Positions 17,375 through 26,562 of a stretch of 50,819 bases of DNA are shown one piece after another (the stretch's first letter is position 1; every line of letters begins with the position of its first letter). The stretch lies in NCBI RefSeq assembly GCF_024305035.1, contig NZ_JAMWZB010000036.1, positions 1 through 50,819 on the forward strand, written 5' to 3'. A program made the translations under genes and the position numbers. Under the pieces are notes generated by a model, which saw only the letters and a list, made by a program, of their open reading frames with translations, was not told the DNA's origin and did not search any database. The DNA is from Algoriphagus sp. (lineage in GTDB: Bacteria; Bacteroidota; Bacteroidia; Cytophagales; Cyclobacteriaceae).

Positions 17375-18412
17375 ATGTCCAGCCGCCGTCAGTTTATTCA
17401 AACCTCATCACTTATTGGATTAGCCATGAGCATTAAACCCAGTTTTATTTTACCGAATGCATCGATGATTTTAGGTCATGGTGACTTTACCTATCGAATA
17501 GATAAAAATTGGGGAGTGCTCGACTCGAGTAAATTTCCGGTAAATAATTGTCATGAAATGGTGATGGATCGAAAAAAGCGAATGATTCTTCTTACCGACG
17601 AAGCGAAAAATAATGTGATTATTTACGATCAATCTGGGAAGTACCTGGATTCTTGGACGCTGAACCTGCCTGCTGCCCACGGACTTACTTTGGTCGATGA
17701 GGGAGATGCTGAATACCTGTGGATCGCTGACAATGGAGGGAAAGTGCTCAAAACTACCCTCGGTGGGAAAGTGGTTAGCCAAATTTCTTCTCCAGTTTCG
17801 GAAGGGATTTATGAGCAGACGATGCCCTATGTGCCTACCGAAACCGCCGTCGCTCCCAATGGGGATGTGTATATCGCGGATGGTTATGGTTCCCAATACT
17901 TTTTACACTACGACTCGAATGGTCATTTTATCCGGAAGTTTGGTGGGGATGGGCATGAAGATCACCAATTTAAAACCGCTCACGGAATCACCATTGATCA
18001 GCGAGGAAAAGAGGAGCCTACTTTATTATGCACCTCGAGAGGGCATAATTCTTTCAAGCGCTTTACAATGGAAGGTAACTATTTGGAAACGATTTTTTTA
18101 CCCGGTGCTTTTGTCTGTCGCCCAGTCATTGATGGGGATGAGCTCTATGCAGGCGTTTGCTGGTCCAGGCTTAAGTATTTGGAGCAAATGGATAATTCGG
18201 GATTTGTGACTATTTTAAATCAAGAAAACCAGGTGGTTTCCAATCCGGGTGGTACGCCCCCTACCTATGTAAATGGAGAATTGCAGTTAATTAAACAGGA
18301 AAACCCTGTGTTTCAGCATTGCCATGACGTTTGCATAGACCAAGACAAAAACATCTACGTTTGCCAATGGAATGCCGGTAAAACTTATCCACTAAAATTG
18401 ATCAGAGTTTAA
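17375..18412 (+). CDS. Tat-exported NHL-type 6-bladed beta-propeller protein
   Basis: A 345-residue protein with a twin-arginine type N-terminus (SSRRQFIQTSSLIGLAMS) indicating folded export. The rest contains NHL-like blades such as YDQSGKYLDSWTL, APNGDVYIADGYGSQY, YDSNGHFIRKFGGDG and DQDKNIYVCQW, resembling peptidylglycine lyase-like propellers of Bacteroidota and Planctomycetes. Probably an extracytoplasmic ligand-binding or lyase protein; the catalytic role is not established from sequence. Stands 65 bp upstream of the histidine kinase on the same strand; linkage is uncertain. Confidence 0.82.
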   Translation: MSSRRQFIQTSSLIGLAMSIKPSFILPNASMILGHGDFTYRIDKNWGVLDSSKFPVNNCHEMVMDRKKRMILLTDEAKNNVIIYDQSGKYLDSWTLNLPAAHGLTLVDEGDAEYLWIADNGGKVLKTTLGGKVVSQISSPVSEGIYEQTMPYVPTETAVAPNGDVYIADGYGSQYFLHYDSNGHFIRKFGGDGHEDHQFKTAHGITIDQRGKEEPTLLCTSRGHNSFKRFTMEGNYLETIFLPGAFVCRPVIDGDELYAGVCWSRLKYLEQMDNSGFVTILNQENQVVSNPGGTPPTYVNGELQLIKQENPVFQHCHDVCIDQDKNIYVCQWNAGKTYPLKLIRV

Positions 18413-18477
18413 TTTCGTTGAGACTATCAAAAATGATTTTTATATCTTAGTTTTAACTGTTCAAATATTTTTAATCT

Positions 18478-19773
18478 ATGAATTTGTCAAAAATTGACTG
18501 GCCTGATTCACTACATGATTTACAAGCTAAAATATCCGAGACGTTTGCCTTGCTTGCAGGTATTTTATTGCTCTTTTTAGGAATTTCAGATTACTTTCTC
18601 GGGCTAGGAGTCTTCATTATTACCGTTAAGTTTATTCTCGCTTTTCCCTTTTTTCTAGGTTTTTTTTGGATGAAAAGAAAGGGGAGTCATAATTTGGTGA
18701 TTCAGTTACTTTTAGTAGTGGGTTTATTGACGGTGACCTTAAACTATTTCAATAATGAGGGATATCAGGGACCCACGATTTACACCATTTTTATTGTGAT
18801 CGTATCTGTTGGGATTTTTATCAAAGGAAAACTAGCTCAGTTTAGTTGGCTTATTGGCGCGATTTTGTTGTATTCAGCATTTTTTTATTTAGAGATCAAA
18901 AATATTATCGTCGTAGAGCAGCACTATTCCAGTCTGGAAAATTTGTTTTGGGACCATATCGTCACTTTGCTGTGGTGTGGGTTGTTTGTATTCTTTGGGG
19001 TGTATGTTTTTGTAAGTAATTATCAAAAACAAAATGTCACACTTGAAAACCTCCGCAAATCCAATGAACAGAATTTGAGAGAGCTGTCGGATATCAATCG
19101 GAAGAAAAACCAACTCTTAGCCATGCTATCCCATGATCTGAAAAATCCGATTGGGACTTTGAGCACCACCCTTGAGCTCATGGATTCTATGGAAATGGAC
19201 GAAGGAGAATTGGAAATTATTTTTAAAGACCTTAAAAATCAAAGCTTTCATCTCAACAATGTTTTAAACAATACCTTAAGTTGGGTGAAAACAGAATTAT
19301 CCGATTTGGAGGCGGAACTGGTTTCCACTAGTCTATTGAAGTTTAGTGAGGAACTGGTCAAAACCATGGAGACTCAAGCTAATCGCAAAAATCAACGCAT
19401 TCAATTTCATCTTTCCGGTCAAGATAGGATTCTTGAATTAGAGGCAAATGAAATCAGGATTATTCTCAAAAATCTCTTAGATAATGCCATCAAGTTTTCT
19501 CCAGAGGGAAGTACAATTCAATTTCAATTGAGTGTAGAAAAGCAGCAAATCCGTTGGAATGTGATTAATAGTGGCGTAACAATTCCTAAAGAAATTCGAA
19601 AAAACCTCTTTGAATTTCAGGTAAAATCTTCCTTTGGAACCAAGCGGGAAAAAGGTACTGGCTTAGGCCTTCATTTGTGTAAAAAGATTGCCGATAGCCT
19701 GGGGATCCATCTGGGGTTTGATCTCTCTATCAAAGGCGAGAACTGTTTCTTCCTTATTCGTGAAAACCAATAA
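18478..19773 (+). CDS. Orphan sensor histidine kinase
   Basis: A 431-residue membrane kinase. About six hydrophobic segments fill residues 24-182, then a coiled linker, the H-box LLAMLSHDLKNPIGTLS with H219, the N-box IILKNLLDNAIKFSPEG and G-box GTGLGLHLCKKIADSLG. This is the HisKA/HATPase_c (orthodox) class, unlike the LytS-type kinase at 3782. No response regulator lies next to it, so it is an orphan. Its TAA abuts the lutC stop codon on the opposite strand with no base between. Confidence 0.92.
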   Translation: MNLSKIDWPDSLHDLQAKISETFALLAGILLLFLGISDYFLGLGVFIITVKFILAFPFFLGFFWMKRKGSHNLVIQLLLVVGLLTVTLNYFNNEGYQGPTIYTIFIVIVSVGIFIKGKLAQFSWLIGAILLYSAFFYLEIKNIIVVEQHYSSLENLFWDHIVTLLWCGLFVFFGVYVFVSNYQKQNVTLENLRKSNEQNLRELSDINRKKNQLLAMLSHDLKNPIGTLSTTLELMDSMEMDEGELEIIFKDLKNQSFHLNNVLNNTLSWVKTELSDLEAELVSTSLLKFSEELVKTMETQANRKNQRIQFHLSGQDRILELEANEIRIILKNLLDNAIKFSPEGSTIQFQLSVEKQQIRWNVINSGVTIPKEIRKNLFEFQVKSSFGTKREKGTGLGLHLCKKIADSLGIHLGFDLSIKGENCFFLIRENQ

Positions 19774-20343
19774 TTAATCCTCGCGCCAAACAACTCGAAG
19801 ACTTTTTGCACCATGGGCGCCAATGACCAAAGATTGTTCGATATCTGCAGTTTTGGAAGGTCCGGCCAAAAAGAGCCCGAAACCCGAGCTCGAATCTTGA
19901 ATTCGGTTATAGGCCTCGTGCATAGTTGCCACAAGCCGCTTCCTGCTAAGGATAATGACTAGATGCTCGGTGATAAAGGGGATAGCTCTTAACTGTAAAT
20001 CCTCCTCTTCCAGCCAAATAGCCCCGTTTTCTGCAGTTCCAAATTGTCCGTCCAGAATGGCTAAATTCAAAAGGGCCAAGTCATGCGCATTTGAGGGGAT
20101 TGGGATAGAATTGGGGAGCTGAAAATGGTGAGATTTGCATAGTATCTGCGCAAATTCCTGACTTTTCAGCCAGTTTTCAAACTCTTGAGCCGTCATGACT
20201 TCGCCCTTATTGGCTTGGATAGCAGAGGAGAAACTTTCGACTAAATCCCCATTTTCGGGTTTGCCTTCCCAATTGGGTAAAGGTTTTTTGTCAGACTTCT
20301 TTGATGGCCTCAGCTTGTCTAAAATCAACGATCTACTGCTCAT
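19774..20343 (-). CDS. lutC: Lactate utilization protein C (LUD domain)
   Basis: Third gene of lutABC, the non-flavin iron-sulfur system that oxidises L-lactate to pyruvate. The 189-residue protein is a LUD (LutC/YkgG) domain: GTAENGAIWLEEEDLQLRAI, AIPFITEHLVIIL and the C-terminal FLAGPSKTADIEQSLVIGAH motif are diagnostic. The start overlaps the lutB stop by 4 bp, giving translational coupling. Cytoplasmic, membrane-associated in the complex. Confidence 0.93.
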   Translation of the reverse strand: MSSRSLILDKLRPSKKSDKKPLPNWEGKPENGDLVESFSSAIQANKGEVMTAQEFENWLKSQEFAQILCKSHHFQLPNSIPIPSNAHDLALLNLAILDGQFGTAENGAIWLEEEDLQLRAIPFITEHLVIILSRKRLVATMHEAYNRIQDSSSGFGLFLAGPSKTADIEQSLVIGAHGAKSLRVVWRED

Positions 20344-21698
20344 AATCTATTCTTTTTAAACCACTCACGAAAGCTTTCTTTGGGTACATTGGGGAGATCC
20401 CGCTGTTTTCCCCAACTGTTTAATGGGTGATAGAGGATAGCAGCCGGTAGCGATTTGATGGCTTTTCGCATTAAGCTTCCTGAGAATCGGTAGACAAGTG
20501 GACTTTTGAACACTCCTGCTGCCAATTTCATGCTTAGACTTTTTGCTCGATCAGGATTGGCTTTGGTGATTTCTTGCCTCCACTCATAGAGTTGCTCATG
20601 AATATTGATTTTTACAGGGCATACATCGCTACATGAACCGCAAAGGGTGGAGGCAAAGGGCAAACTGCTGTGCTTTTTAAGATCAGTGCCTGGGGACAGA
20701 ATGGAACCAATAGGGCCTGGGACTGTGCTATCATAACTATACCCCCCACTTTTTCTGTAAATTGGGCAGGTATTCATACACGCTCCACAGCGAATACATT
20801 TGAGTGAGTTTCGAAACTTTTCTCTCTGGAGCTGTGCACTCCTTCCATTGTCCAAAAGGACCAAATGAATTTCCTTTCCTGATGCCGGACTTCTGAAGTG
20901 AGAACTGTAATTGGTGATGGGTTGCCCCGTGGCTGATCTGGCCAAAATCCGCATAAAGACGCCTAAATCTTTTCTGCGAGGAATGATTTTTTCAATCCCC
21001 ATGCAGGCGATATGGGTATCGGCCAAGTGGACACCCATATCGGCATTTCCTTCATTGGTACAGACGACAAATTCCCCGGTTTCAGCTACTGCAAAATTGA
21101 CCCCAGTAATGGCGACTTTAGCGTTGAGAAATTTTTCTCGGAGGTGAATTCTGGCCGCTTGTGTGAGGTAATAAGGGTCTTCATTTCCTTTTTCGGTTTG
21201 GAGTTTTTCGTAAAAAAGCTCAGAAATCTCTCTTTTTTTCAAATGGATTGCCGGTAAAACAATGTGACTGGGCGGTTGATTGAGAAACTGAACGATCCGC
21301 TCACCAAGATCCGTGTCCACGACTTCGATGCCGTTTTTTTCCAAATAAGGATTCAGGTGACATTCCTCGGTTAAGATCGATTTACTTTTAACGATGGATT
21401 TGCATTGATTTTTTTGGATAATATCCAGGACGATTCGATTGTGTTCTTCCGCATCTTTTGCCCAGTGTACTTGAATACCGTTTTTGCTTGCGTTTCGCTC
21501 AAATTCCTCCAAATAATCCCCTAAGTGATCTAGTACATGATCTTTGATTTGGGAGGCAGTTTCCCGCAATTCTTCCCATTCTGGAATAGTTTTGGTGATC
21601 AGGTCCCGTTTTTTTCTAACAAACCATAAGGTTTCATCATGCCACTGGGTTTTTTCGGCATCTTGGATAAATATGCTTGCTTTTTCCGAATGGCTCAC
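20340..21698 (-). CDS. lutB: Lactate utilization iron-sulfur protein B
   Basis: A 452-residue LutB/LldF protein: an N-terminal LUD domain (about 65-290, with GVNFAVAETGEFVVCTNEGN) and two 4Fe-4S ligand sets, C301/C304/C307/C311 in CIRCGACMNTCP and C353/C356/C360 in CGSCSDVCP. It carries electrons for lactate oxidation together with LutA and LutC. It overlaps lutA and lutC by 4 bp on each side. Normal length; nothing missing. No lactate permease gene is adjacent. Confidence 0.95.
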   Translation of the reverse strand: MSHSEKASIFIQDAEKTQWHDETLWFVRKKRDLITKTIPEWEELRETASQIKDHVLDHLGDYLEEFERNASKNGIQVHWAKDAEEHNRIVLDIIQKNQCKSIVKSKSILTEECHLNPYLEKNGIEVVDTDLGERIVQFLNQPPSHIVLPAIHLKKREISELFYEKLQTEKGNEDPYYLTQAARIHLREKFLNAKVAITGVNFAVAETGEFVVCTNEGNADMGVHLADTHIACMGIEKIIPRRKDLGVFMRILARSATGQPITNYSSHFRSPASGKEIHLVLLDNGRSAQLQREKFRNSLKCIRCGACMNTCPIYRKSGGYSYDSTVPGPIGSILSPGTDLKKHSSLPFASTLCGSCSDVCPVKINIHEQLYEWRQEITKANPDRAKSLSMKLAAGVFKSPLVYRFSGSLMRKAIKSLPAAILYHPLNSWGKQRDLPNVPKESFREWFKKNRL

Positions 21699-22447
21699 AA
21701 TATAGCTTGGTTTAAGATTTCAGCAATATGCATGAATTTTAGTCCTTTATTCTGTCTTTTGGCCAATCCCTCTAGGTGCATTAGGCAGGAAACATCTCCT
21801 GCTGTGATGATTTCTGCTTGATGAGAAATATGGTCTCGGAGACGATCATTGCCCATTTGCACGGATAGGGCTTCCTCGCTCACCGCGAATGTTCCCCCGA
21901 ATCCACAGCATTCATCTCTACGATCCAGTTCCACCCAATCCAGCCCTTCCAGCTGACTTAATAGATTCTTAGGCTTGTTAAAATCGGCCACATTTAATTC
22001 ACTGCTAGCTCCCAATCTTAAGCCCCTTAACCCATGACAGGAAGCATGATAGCCTACCCGATGAGGGAATTTTCCTTGGATCTTCACCTGCAAAACATCA
22101 GTAAGAAACTCTGTGAGTTCAAAAATCTTGTCTTTGATTTCAGGGAAAGATGGGTGAGATTTTGCAGAAACGGGAAAGTGCTCCTTGATATGGAGAACGC
22201 AGCTGCCGGATGGAGCTACGATGTAATCGAAATGCTGGAATTGTTCAATGAAATACCGGGAACCTCCTTCGGTATCACGTTCATAACCTGAATTGGCCAG
22301 GGGCTGTCCGCAGCAGGTTTGTCCCATCGGATAACCTACCTGACAGTCCAATTTTTCAAGTAATTCCAACGTAGCTATGGCCACCTGAGGATAAAACTGA
22401 TCAATGTAACAGGGAATAAATAAACCAATGTTTTTGTTTTCAGGCAT
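21695..22447 (-). CDS. lutA: Lactate utilization protein A, CCG-domain (Fe-S) protein
   Basis: A 250-residue LutA/LldE protein with two cysteine-rich CCG domains: C45-C46 in TCCGQP and C180-C181 in DECCGFGG, plus CY at 13 and the CHGLRGL motif at 137-143. The domains bind the 4Fe-4S or heterodisulfide-type cluster of the lactate oxidation complex. First gene of lutABC, transcribed leftward; the 253-bp region before it separates it from the divergent sulfatase gene and should hold both promoters, though I find no perfect TANNTTTG box there. Confidence 0.94.
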   Translation of the reverse strand: MPENKNIGLFIPCYIDQFYPQVAIATLELLEKLDCQVGYPMGQTCCGQPLANSGYERDTEGGSRYFIEQFQHFDYIVAPSGSCVLHIKEHFPVSAKSHPSFPEIKDKIFELTEFLTDVLQVKIQGKFPHRVGYHASCHGLRGLRLGASSELNVADFNKPKNLLSQLEGLDWVELDRRDECCGFGGTFAVSEEALSVQMGNDRLRDHISHQAEIITAGDVSCLMHLEGLAKRQNKGLKFMHIAEILNQAIL

Positions 22448-22700
22448 TTTGTGTGAGCACTAAATCTATCCTGACTTGATAAAAAGTACAGGGTTGATTA
22501 CTTTAACTTTGTTTTCTTGTTCAATATCTGTTATCCAATGATTAAAGCCAATATTATTCTGTATCAAATTTGATTTTCAGGTGATAATGGGGAGATAAAG
22601 ACAGGGGTCGGTAAATAAGGTTTATACCCTAAGTTGATTTAGGTTTCAGTATCTTGGCCTTTCTATTATCAAAAGCAGAGAAATTTTAATTCTTCCGATC

Positions 22701-24149
22701 ATGTTTCGATTAATTTTAGTTTTACTTCTTAGTTTCCTTTTTTCTTGTGATTCTAAGCCAAGCTCTAAAGCTCAAGCTCAATCCAAACCCAATGTTATTT
22801 TCATTTTAGCCGATGATTTGGGTTATGGAGATGTGGGGTTTATGGGGAATGAAATCATTGAGACACCTAATATCGATCAGCTGGCTCAGGAGAGTTTGGT
22901 GTTCACCCAGCATTATAGCGGGAATACCGTCTGTGCTCCCTCAAGGTCGGCTTGGATTACAGGTTTGCATACTGGGCATACACCGATTCGGGGAAATAAA
23001 GAAGTTCAGCCCGAAGGACAATACCCTATGCCGGATACGTTGATGACCATTCCCAAATTGATGAAACAGGCAGGCTATGTCACTGGGGGTTTTGGGAAAT
23101 GGGGGTTGGGATTTATCGGGACAAGTGGAGATCCGATGAGCCAGGGTTTTGATCAGTTTTATGGCTACAACTGCCAGCGCTATGCGCATCGTTATTATCC
23201 GGGACATATTTGGGATAATGATCAAAAAGTGGAACTTCCCGAAAATGGCTGGGAAAATAAAGTCACCTATGCCCCAGATCTGATTCATCAACAGTCTTTG
23301 GAGTTTATGGAAGAAAACCAGGATAATCCCTTCTTTCTTTTTCTACCGATCATTATGCCTCATGCTGAACTGGCAGCTCCACAGGATGAAATCTTTGAAA
23401 AATACCGAAGGAAGATCGGAGAAGAAAAGCCCCACCTGGGAGGGAAAGCCGCAGACTACGGTCCGGATATGAATATCGGGGCTTATCAATCCCAGCCTTA
23501 TCCTCGCGCCACACATGCGGCCATGGTGGAGCGTATAGACCGCTATGTAGGTGAAGTTATTGCCAAACTTGAGGAATTGGGAGTTCGGGAAAACACGCTT
23601 ATATTTTTTGCCAGCGATAATGGTCCTCATCGGGAAGGCGGCCATGATCCGGATTTTTTTAATAGTAATGGGATTTATCGAGGATACAAGCGGGATTTGT
23701 ATGAAGGGGGAATTCGAACTTTTTTGATCGCCAATTGGCCTGGGGTAATCGATGGAGGAAGGGAAAGTGACCATCCGTCAGCCTTTTGGGACATGCTGCC
23801 TACTTTAGCAGAACTGACTGGCCAGGAACCTCCAAAAACAGATGGTATTTCTTTGTTGCCAACTTTAATGAATCAGGAAGGACAGAAGGGGCATGAATAC
23901 CTGTATTGGGAATTTCACGAACTAGGTGGCAGGCAAGCCGTTCGACAAGGGGACTGGAAGCTGATAAAGTTGAATGTGAAAAATCCGGAGGAAACAAAGG
24001 TAGAACTATTTAATATTGCTGAAGACCCGGGAGAAGAGCGGGATTTGGCGGAGGATTTTCCGGAGAAAGTGGAGGAATTGACGGTAAAAATCAAAGAAGC
24101 CCACCTGCCCAATTCGATTTTTCCGCTTTTTGAGTCTGAGAAGGAATAA
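22701..24149 (+). CDS. Sulfatase (type I, formylglycine) lipoprotein
   Basis: A 482-residue S1-family sulfatase, probably tethered to the membrane: lipobox FLFSC (C16). Metal-binding ADDLGYGD near residue 37, the modification motif C-x-P-S-R at 78-82 (CAPSR, followed by SAWITGLHTG) whose cysteine becomes formylglycine, GKWGLG, and FASDNGPHREGG are all intact. Such enzymes remove sulfate esters from polysaccharides of marine algae or host glycans; substrate subclass cannot be assigned by eye. Activity needs a formylglycine-generating enzyme, which is not in the window. No SusC/D partner adjoins it. Confidence 0.94.
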   Translation: MFRLILVLLLSFLFSCDSKPSSKAQAQSKPNVIFILADDLGYGDVGFMGNEIIETPNIDQLAQESLVFTQHYSGNTVCAPSRSAWITGLHTGHTPIRGNKEVQPEGQYPMPDTLMTIPKLMKQAGYVTGGFGKWGLGFIGTSGDPMSQGFDQFYGYNCQRYAHRYYPGHIWDNDQKVELPENGWENKVTYAPDLIHQQSLEFMEENQDNPFFLFLPIIMPHAELAAPQDEIFEKYRRKIGEEKPHLGGKAADYGPDMNIGAYQSQPYPRATHAAMVERIDRYVGEVIAKLEELGVRENTLIFFASDNGPHREGGHDPDFFNSNGIYRGYKRDLYEGGIRTFLIANWPGVIDGGRESDHPSAFWDMLPTLAELTGQEPPKTDGISLLPTLMNQEGQKGHEYLYWEFHELGGRQAVRQGDWKLIKLNVKNPEETKVELFNIAEDPGEERDLAEDFPEKVEELTVKIKEAHLPNSIFPLFESEKE

Positions 24150-24384
24150 AACATCTATTTTTTGTGTATAAACCGCTAAAATATGTTGATAAGTTGTGTT
24201 TTTATAGAGGTTTATGTGGGGAAAAATTGTTAATAAAAAATTAGGTAAAAACTTGTTTTCCATGGTATTAAAGTGCAAATTTAAAATACCAAGTCAGAGA
24301 TAAAAGAAAGGAGATACGACTCCTGCATCTTGGATTGAAATATGAAGTCGGACATGAAGGAAAGCTTACTCTTGAGTAAGTTTT

Positions 24385-24513
24385 TGAGACGGGCAACCGC
24401 AGAAATGTTATTTAGACTGGCCTGAAGTGTACTTCTCCGAAGTACTCATGATGCTAGCGAAGGGGCAAGATTGTTATGATTTTGTCTGAGAGGGGAAACC
24501 ACAGAAGCACATG
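24385..24513 (+). repeat. Repeated 20-nt module within the RNA candidate
   Basis: TGAGACGGGCAACCGCAGAA (24385-24404) and TGAGAGGGGAAACCACAGAA (24487-24506) agree at 17 of 20 bases, are 102 nt apart, and are each followed shortly by ATG. Both present a GNRA tetraloop (GCAA, GAAA) on a G/C stem, and the base changes keep it, as expected for repeated structural modules. Confidence 0.6.
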
Positions 24514-24644
24514 CAGATTGATATAACTGACGGACGTTCTCTTTTGAGATGATTTCAGTCAAAAGATGAAGAACCTGGGTAACTGGGGGAATTCATAATA
24601 ACTGTAGCTTGGCGCAGTTTAGGAATTACGATTCCTGAGTTGTG

Positions 24645-24680
24645 AAACGGGAAGTGATCGAAAGATTGCTTCCCGTTTTT
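24645..24680 (+). terminator. Strong Rho-independent terminator of the RNA candidate
   Basis: AAACGGGAAGTGATC (24645-24659), GAAA loop, GATTGCTTCCCGTTT (24664-24678): 15 pairs with two G-T wobbles, followed by a T run, one G and five more T. It ends a plus-strand transcript 136 bp before the GMC oxidoreductase start. Confidence 0.9.
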
Positions 24681-24815
24681 GTTTTTGGGGAGTTTTAACA
24701 ATAACTCTCATCTTTCTGCTTTCAAACCAATTTCTTACCTTTTGTATGGAAATTACTGGGAGTTTTGTGTTGTTTTTAATTGCTTCTCCCATATTTTCTC
24801 AAACCCAAAATTACC

Positions 24816-26519
24816 ATGTCAAACCTCAACCTTAAGGTCAAAAAAGAAAATACCTACGATGCCATTGTCATCGGGTCGGGTGCTAGTGGAGGATGGGCAG
24901 CGAAAGAACTCTGCGAAAAAGGATTGAAAACCCTAGTTCTTGAGCGGGGACGGATGGTTCGCCATATTGAAGATTACCCCACCGCATCCAAAGCACCTTG
25001 GGAATTTGAATTCCGAGGAACTGTACCCATTGAAAAACGCTCCGGAATCGGTGCTGCCCGCTGGGGCAGAGAAGAAACGATGCACTGGGCGTTGGCAGAA
25101 GACGAACAGCCCTACATTGAGGAAAAACCTTTCCGCTGGTTTCGTGGCTATCACGTAGGCGGGAAATCCCTACTTTGGGCGAGAGGTACTCAGCGTTGGT
25201 CGGATTATGATTTCGAGGGTCCGGCTCGGGATGGTTTTGCGGTGGATTGGCCGATTCGATACCAGGATTTGGTCCCTTGGTATGAGCATGTGGAGCGATT
25301 TGTGGGCTTTGCAGGTAGTAGGGATGGTTTGCCCGAGCTTCCCGATCAAATCGTGCAACCCGGCTTTGAGCTGAGTTGTATTGAGAAACACTACAGTGAG
25401 CAGTTAAAAAAAATATACGGTGACCGGCATTTGATTCAAGGGCGTTGTGCTCATCTCACCGACCCTCAGGATATTCACCGGGAGCAGGGAAGAAATAAAT
25501 GCCAGCATCAAAATATGTGTAATCGAGGCTGTGTGTATGGCGGCTATTTTTCAGCGAATGCCTCTACTCTTCCTTGGGCTGAGAAAACCGGCAATCTCAC
25601 CCTTCGACCGGACTCGGTGGTGGAGTCCATTATTTATGACGAGCAAAAAGAAAAAGCAATTGGTGTGCGTATCATCGATCGATTAAGTAATGAGCAAATC
25701 GAGTTTTATGCCAAAGTCATCTTTGTAAATGCTTCTACGATTAATTCCAACGCAATTTTGCTCAACTCCAAATCCAATCGCTTTCCCAATGGCCTGGGGA
25801 ATGACAATGGCCTGATGGGTAAATTTATGGCCTCCCATAATTATCGGGGGAAAGGCTTTGCTACTTTTGAAGGATTTGAAGATAAAAAGACTGAAGGACA
25901 GCATCCAGGGCATGCCTATGTGCCGCGGTTTCGAAATGTTTTCAAACAGGATACCGATTTCCTCAGAGGCTACGCCATTGGGATGGCTGGAGGTCGCCAA
26001 CTCAGATCAGATACCGATGCGATTGGGCATCAGTTGCGTGACAATCTCCTCAATCGGGAATATGGACTTTGGACCATGGCCGCTTGGATGCAAGGAGAAA
26101 TGATTCCTGTCGAATCCAATCACATGCGTTTGAGTGAAAGTGAAACCGATAAATATGGCATTCCTAAAATTATCATGTCTGTCGAATGGACCGAAAATGA
26201 CGATAAGATGACGCAGGATTTTATCGATCAGCAGACCGAAATGTACGAGCGAATGGGCTTTAAAAATATCAGCGTTTCGGACTCCCAGGCTCCTCCTGGA
26301 TCGGATATTCACGAAATGGGCGGCGTGCGCATGGGGAAAGACCCGAAAACCTCTTTGCTCAATAAGCATAATCAGTTGCATCACTGCAAGAATGTCTTCG
26401 TCACTGACGGTGCATGCATGACGAGCACGAGTACCCAAAATCCAACGCTGATGTTTATGACTCTGACCGCCCGGGCTGCAAACTATGCAGTGGAGGAATT
26501 GAATAAGCTTAATTTGTAA
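24816..26519 (+). CDS. GMC family FAD-dependent oxidoreductase
   Basis: A 567-residue flavoprotein that oxidises alcohol or sugar hydroxyls. FAD-binding GSGASGGWAAKEL near residue 20 and LVLERG; the WGRE...HVGGKSLLWARG block; C-terminal VTDGACMTSTSTQNPTLMFM and EMGGVRMGKDPKTSLL close the active site. Related Bacteroidota enzymes oxidise glycosides at C3 or sugar alcohols. I chose ATG 24816 (MSNLNLKVKK); an in-frame ATG 12 codons upstream adds no plausible signal. No export signal or adjacent small gluconate-dehydrogenase-type subunit is seen. The sugar isomerase gene follows after 43 bp and is likely co-transcribed. Confidence 0.92.
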   Translation: MSNLNLKVKKENTYDAIVIGSGASGGWAAKELCEKGLKTLVLERGRMVRHIEDYPTASKAPWEFEFRGTVPIEKRSGIGAARWGREETMHWALAEDEQPYIEEKPFRWFRGYHVGGKSLLWARGTQRWSDYDFEGPARDGFAVDWPIRYQDLVPWYEHVERFVGFAGSRDGLPELPDQIVQPGFELSCIEKHYSEQLKKIYGDRHLIQGRCAHLTDPQDIHREQGRNKCQHQNMCNRGCVYGGYFSANASTLPWAEKTGNLTLRPDSVVESIIYDEQKEKAIGVRIIDRLSNEQIEFYAKVIFVNASTINSNAILLNSKSNRFPNGLGNDNGLMGKFMASHNYRGKGFATFEGFEDKKTEGQHPGHAYVPRFRNVFKQDTDFLRGYAIGMAGGRQLRSDTDAIGHQLRDNLLNREYGLWTMAAWMQGEMIPVESNHMRLSESETDKYGIPKIIMSVEWTENDDKMTQDFIDQQTEMYERMGFKNISVSDSQAPPGSDIHEMGGVRMGKDPKTSLLNKHNQLHHCKNVFVTDGACMTSTSTQNPTLMFMTLTARAANYAVEELNKLNL

Positions 26520-26562
26520 CTTATTCCCGCTGATTTGGTGGGAAACCAAACCCAAAAAACCT

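Larger units (their letters stand above)
24300..24685 (+). ncRNA. Candidate structured non-coding RNA, unrecognised
   Basis: The 666-bp gap between the sulfatase and GMC genes holds about 385 nt with dense RNA structure and no credible reading frame. Hairpins seen: AGGAG/CTCCT (24309-24324); AAAGCTTACT-CTTG-AGTAAGTTTT (24361-24384, CUUG loop); CGG-GCAA-CCG (24390-24399, GNRA); GTACTTC/GAAGTAC (24429-24445); GG-GAAA-CC (24493-24500, GNRA); AACTG/CAGTT (24600-24619); AGGAAT-TACG-ATTCCT (24621-24636, UNCG-type loop); then a 15-bp terminator. A 20-nt module occurs twice. The 5' end is not defined; no perfect promoter box is seen. I see no RNase P, tmRNA, SRP or 6S hallmarks. Strand is set by the terminator and tetraloops. 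Confidence 0.65.

Noticed and set aside
24300..24685. RNase P RNA, tmRNA, SRP RNA or 6S RNA as identity of the structured region
   Set aside because: None of the invariant sequence elements of these RNAs (for example GAGGAAAGTCC) are present.
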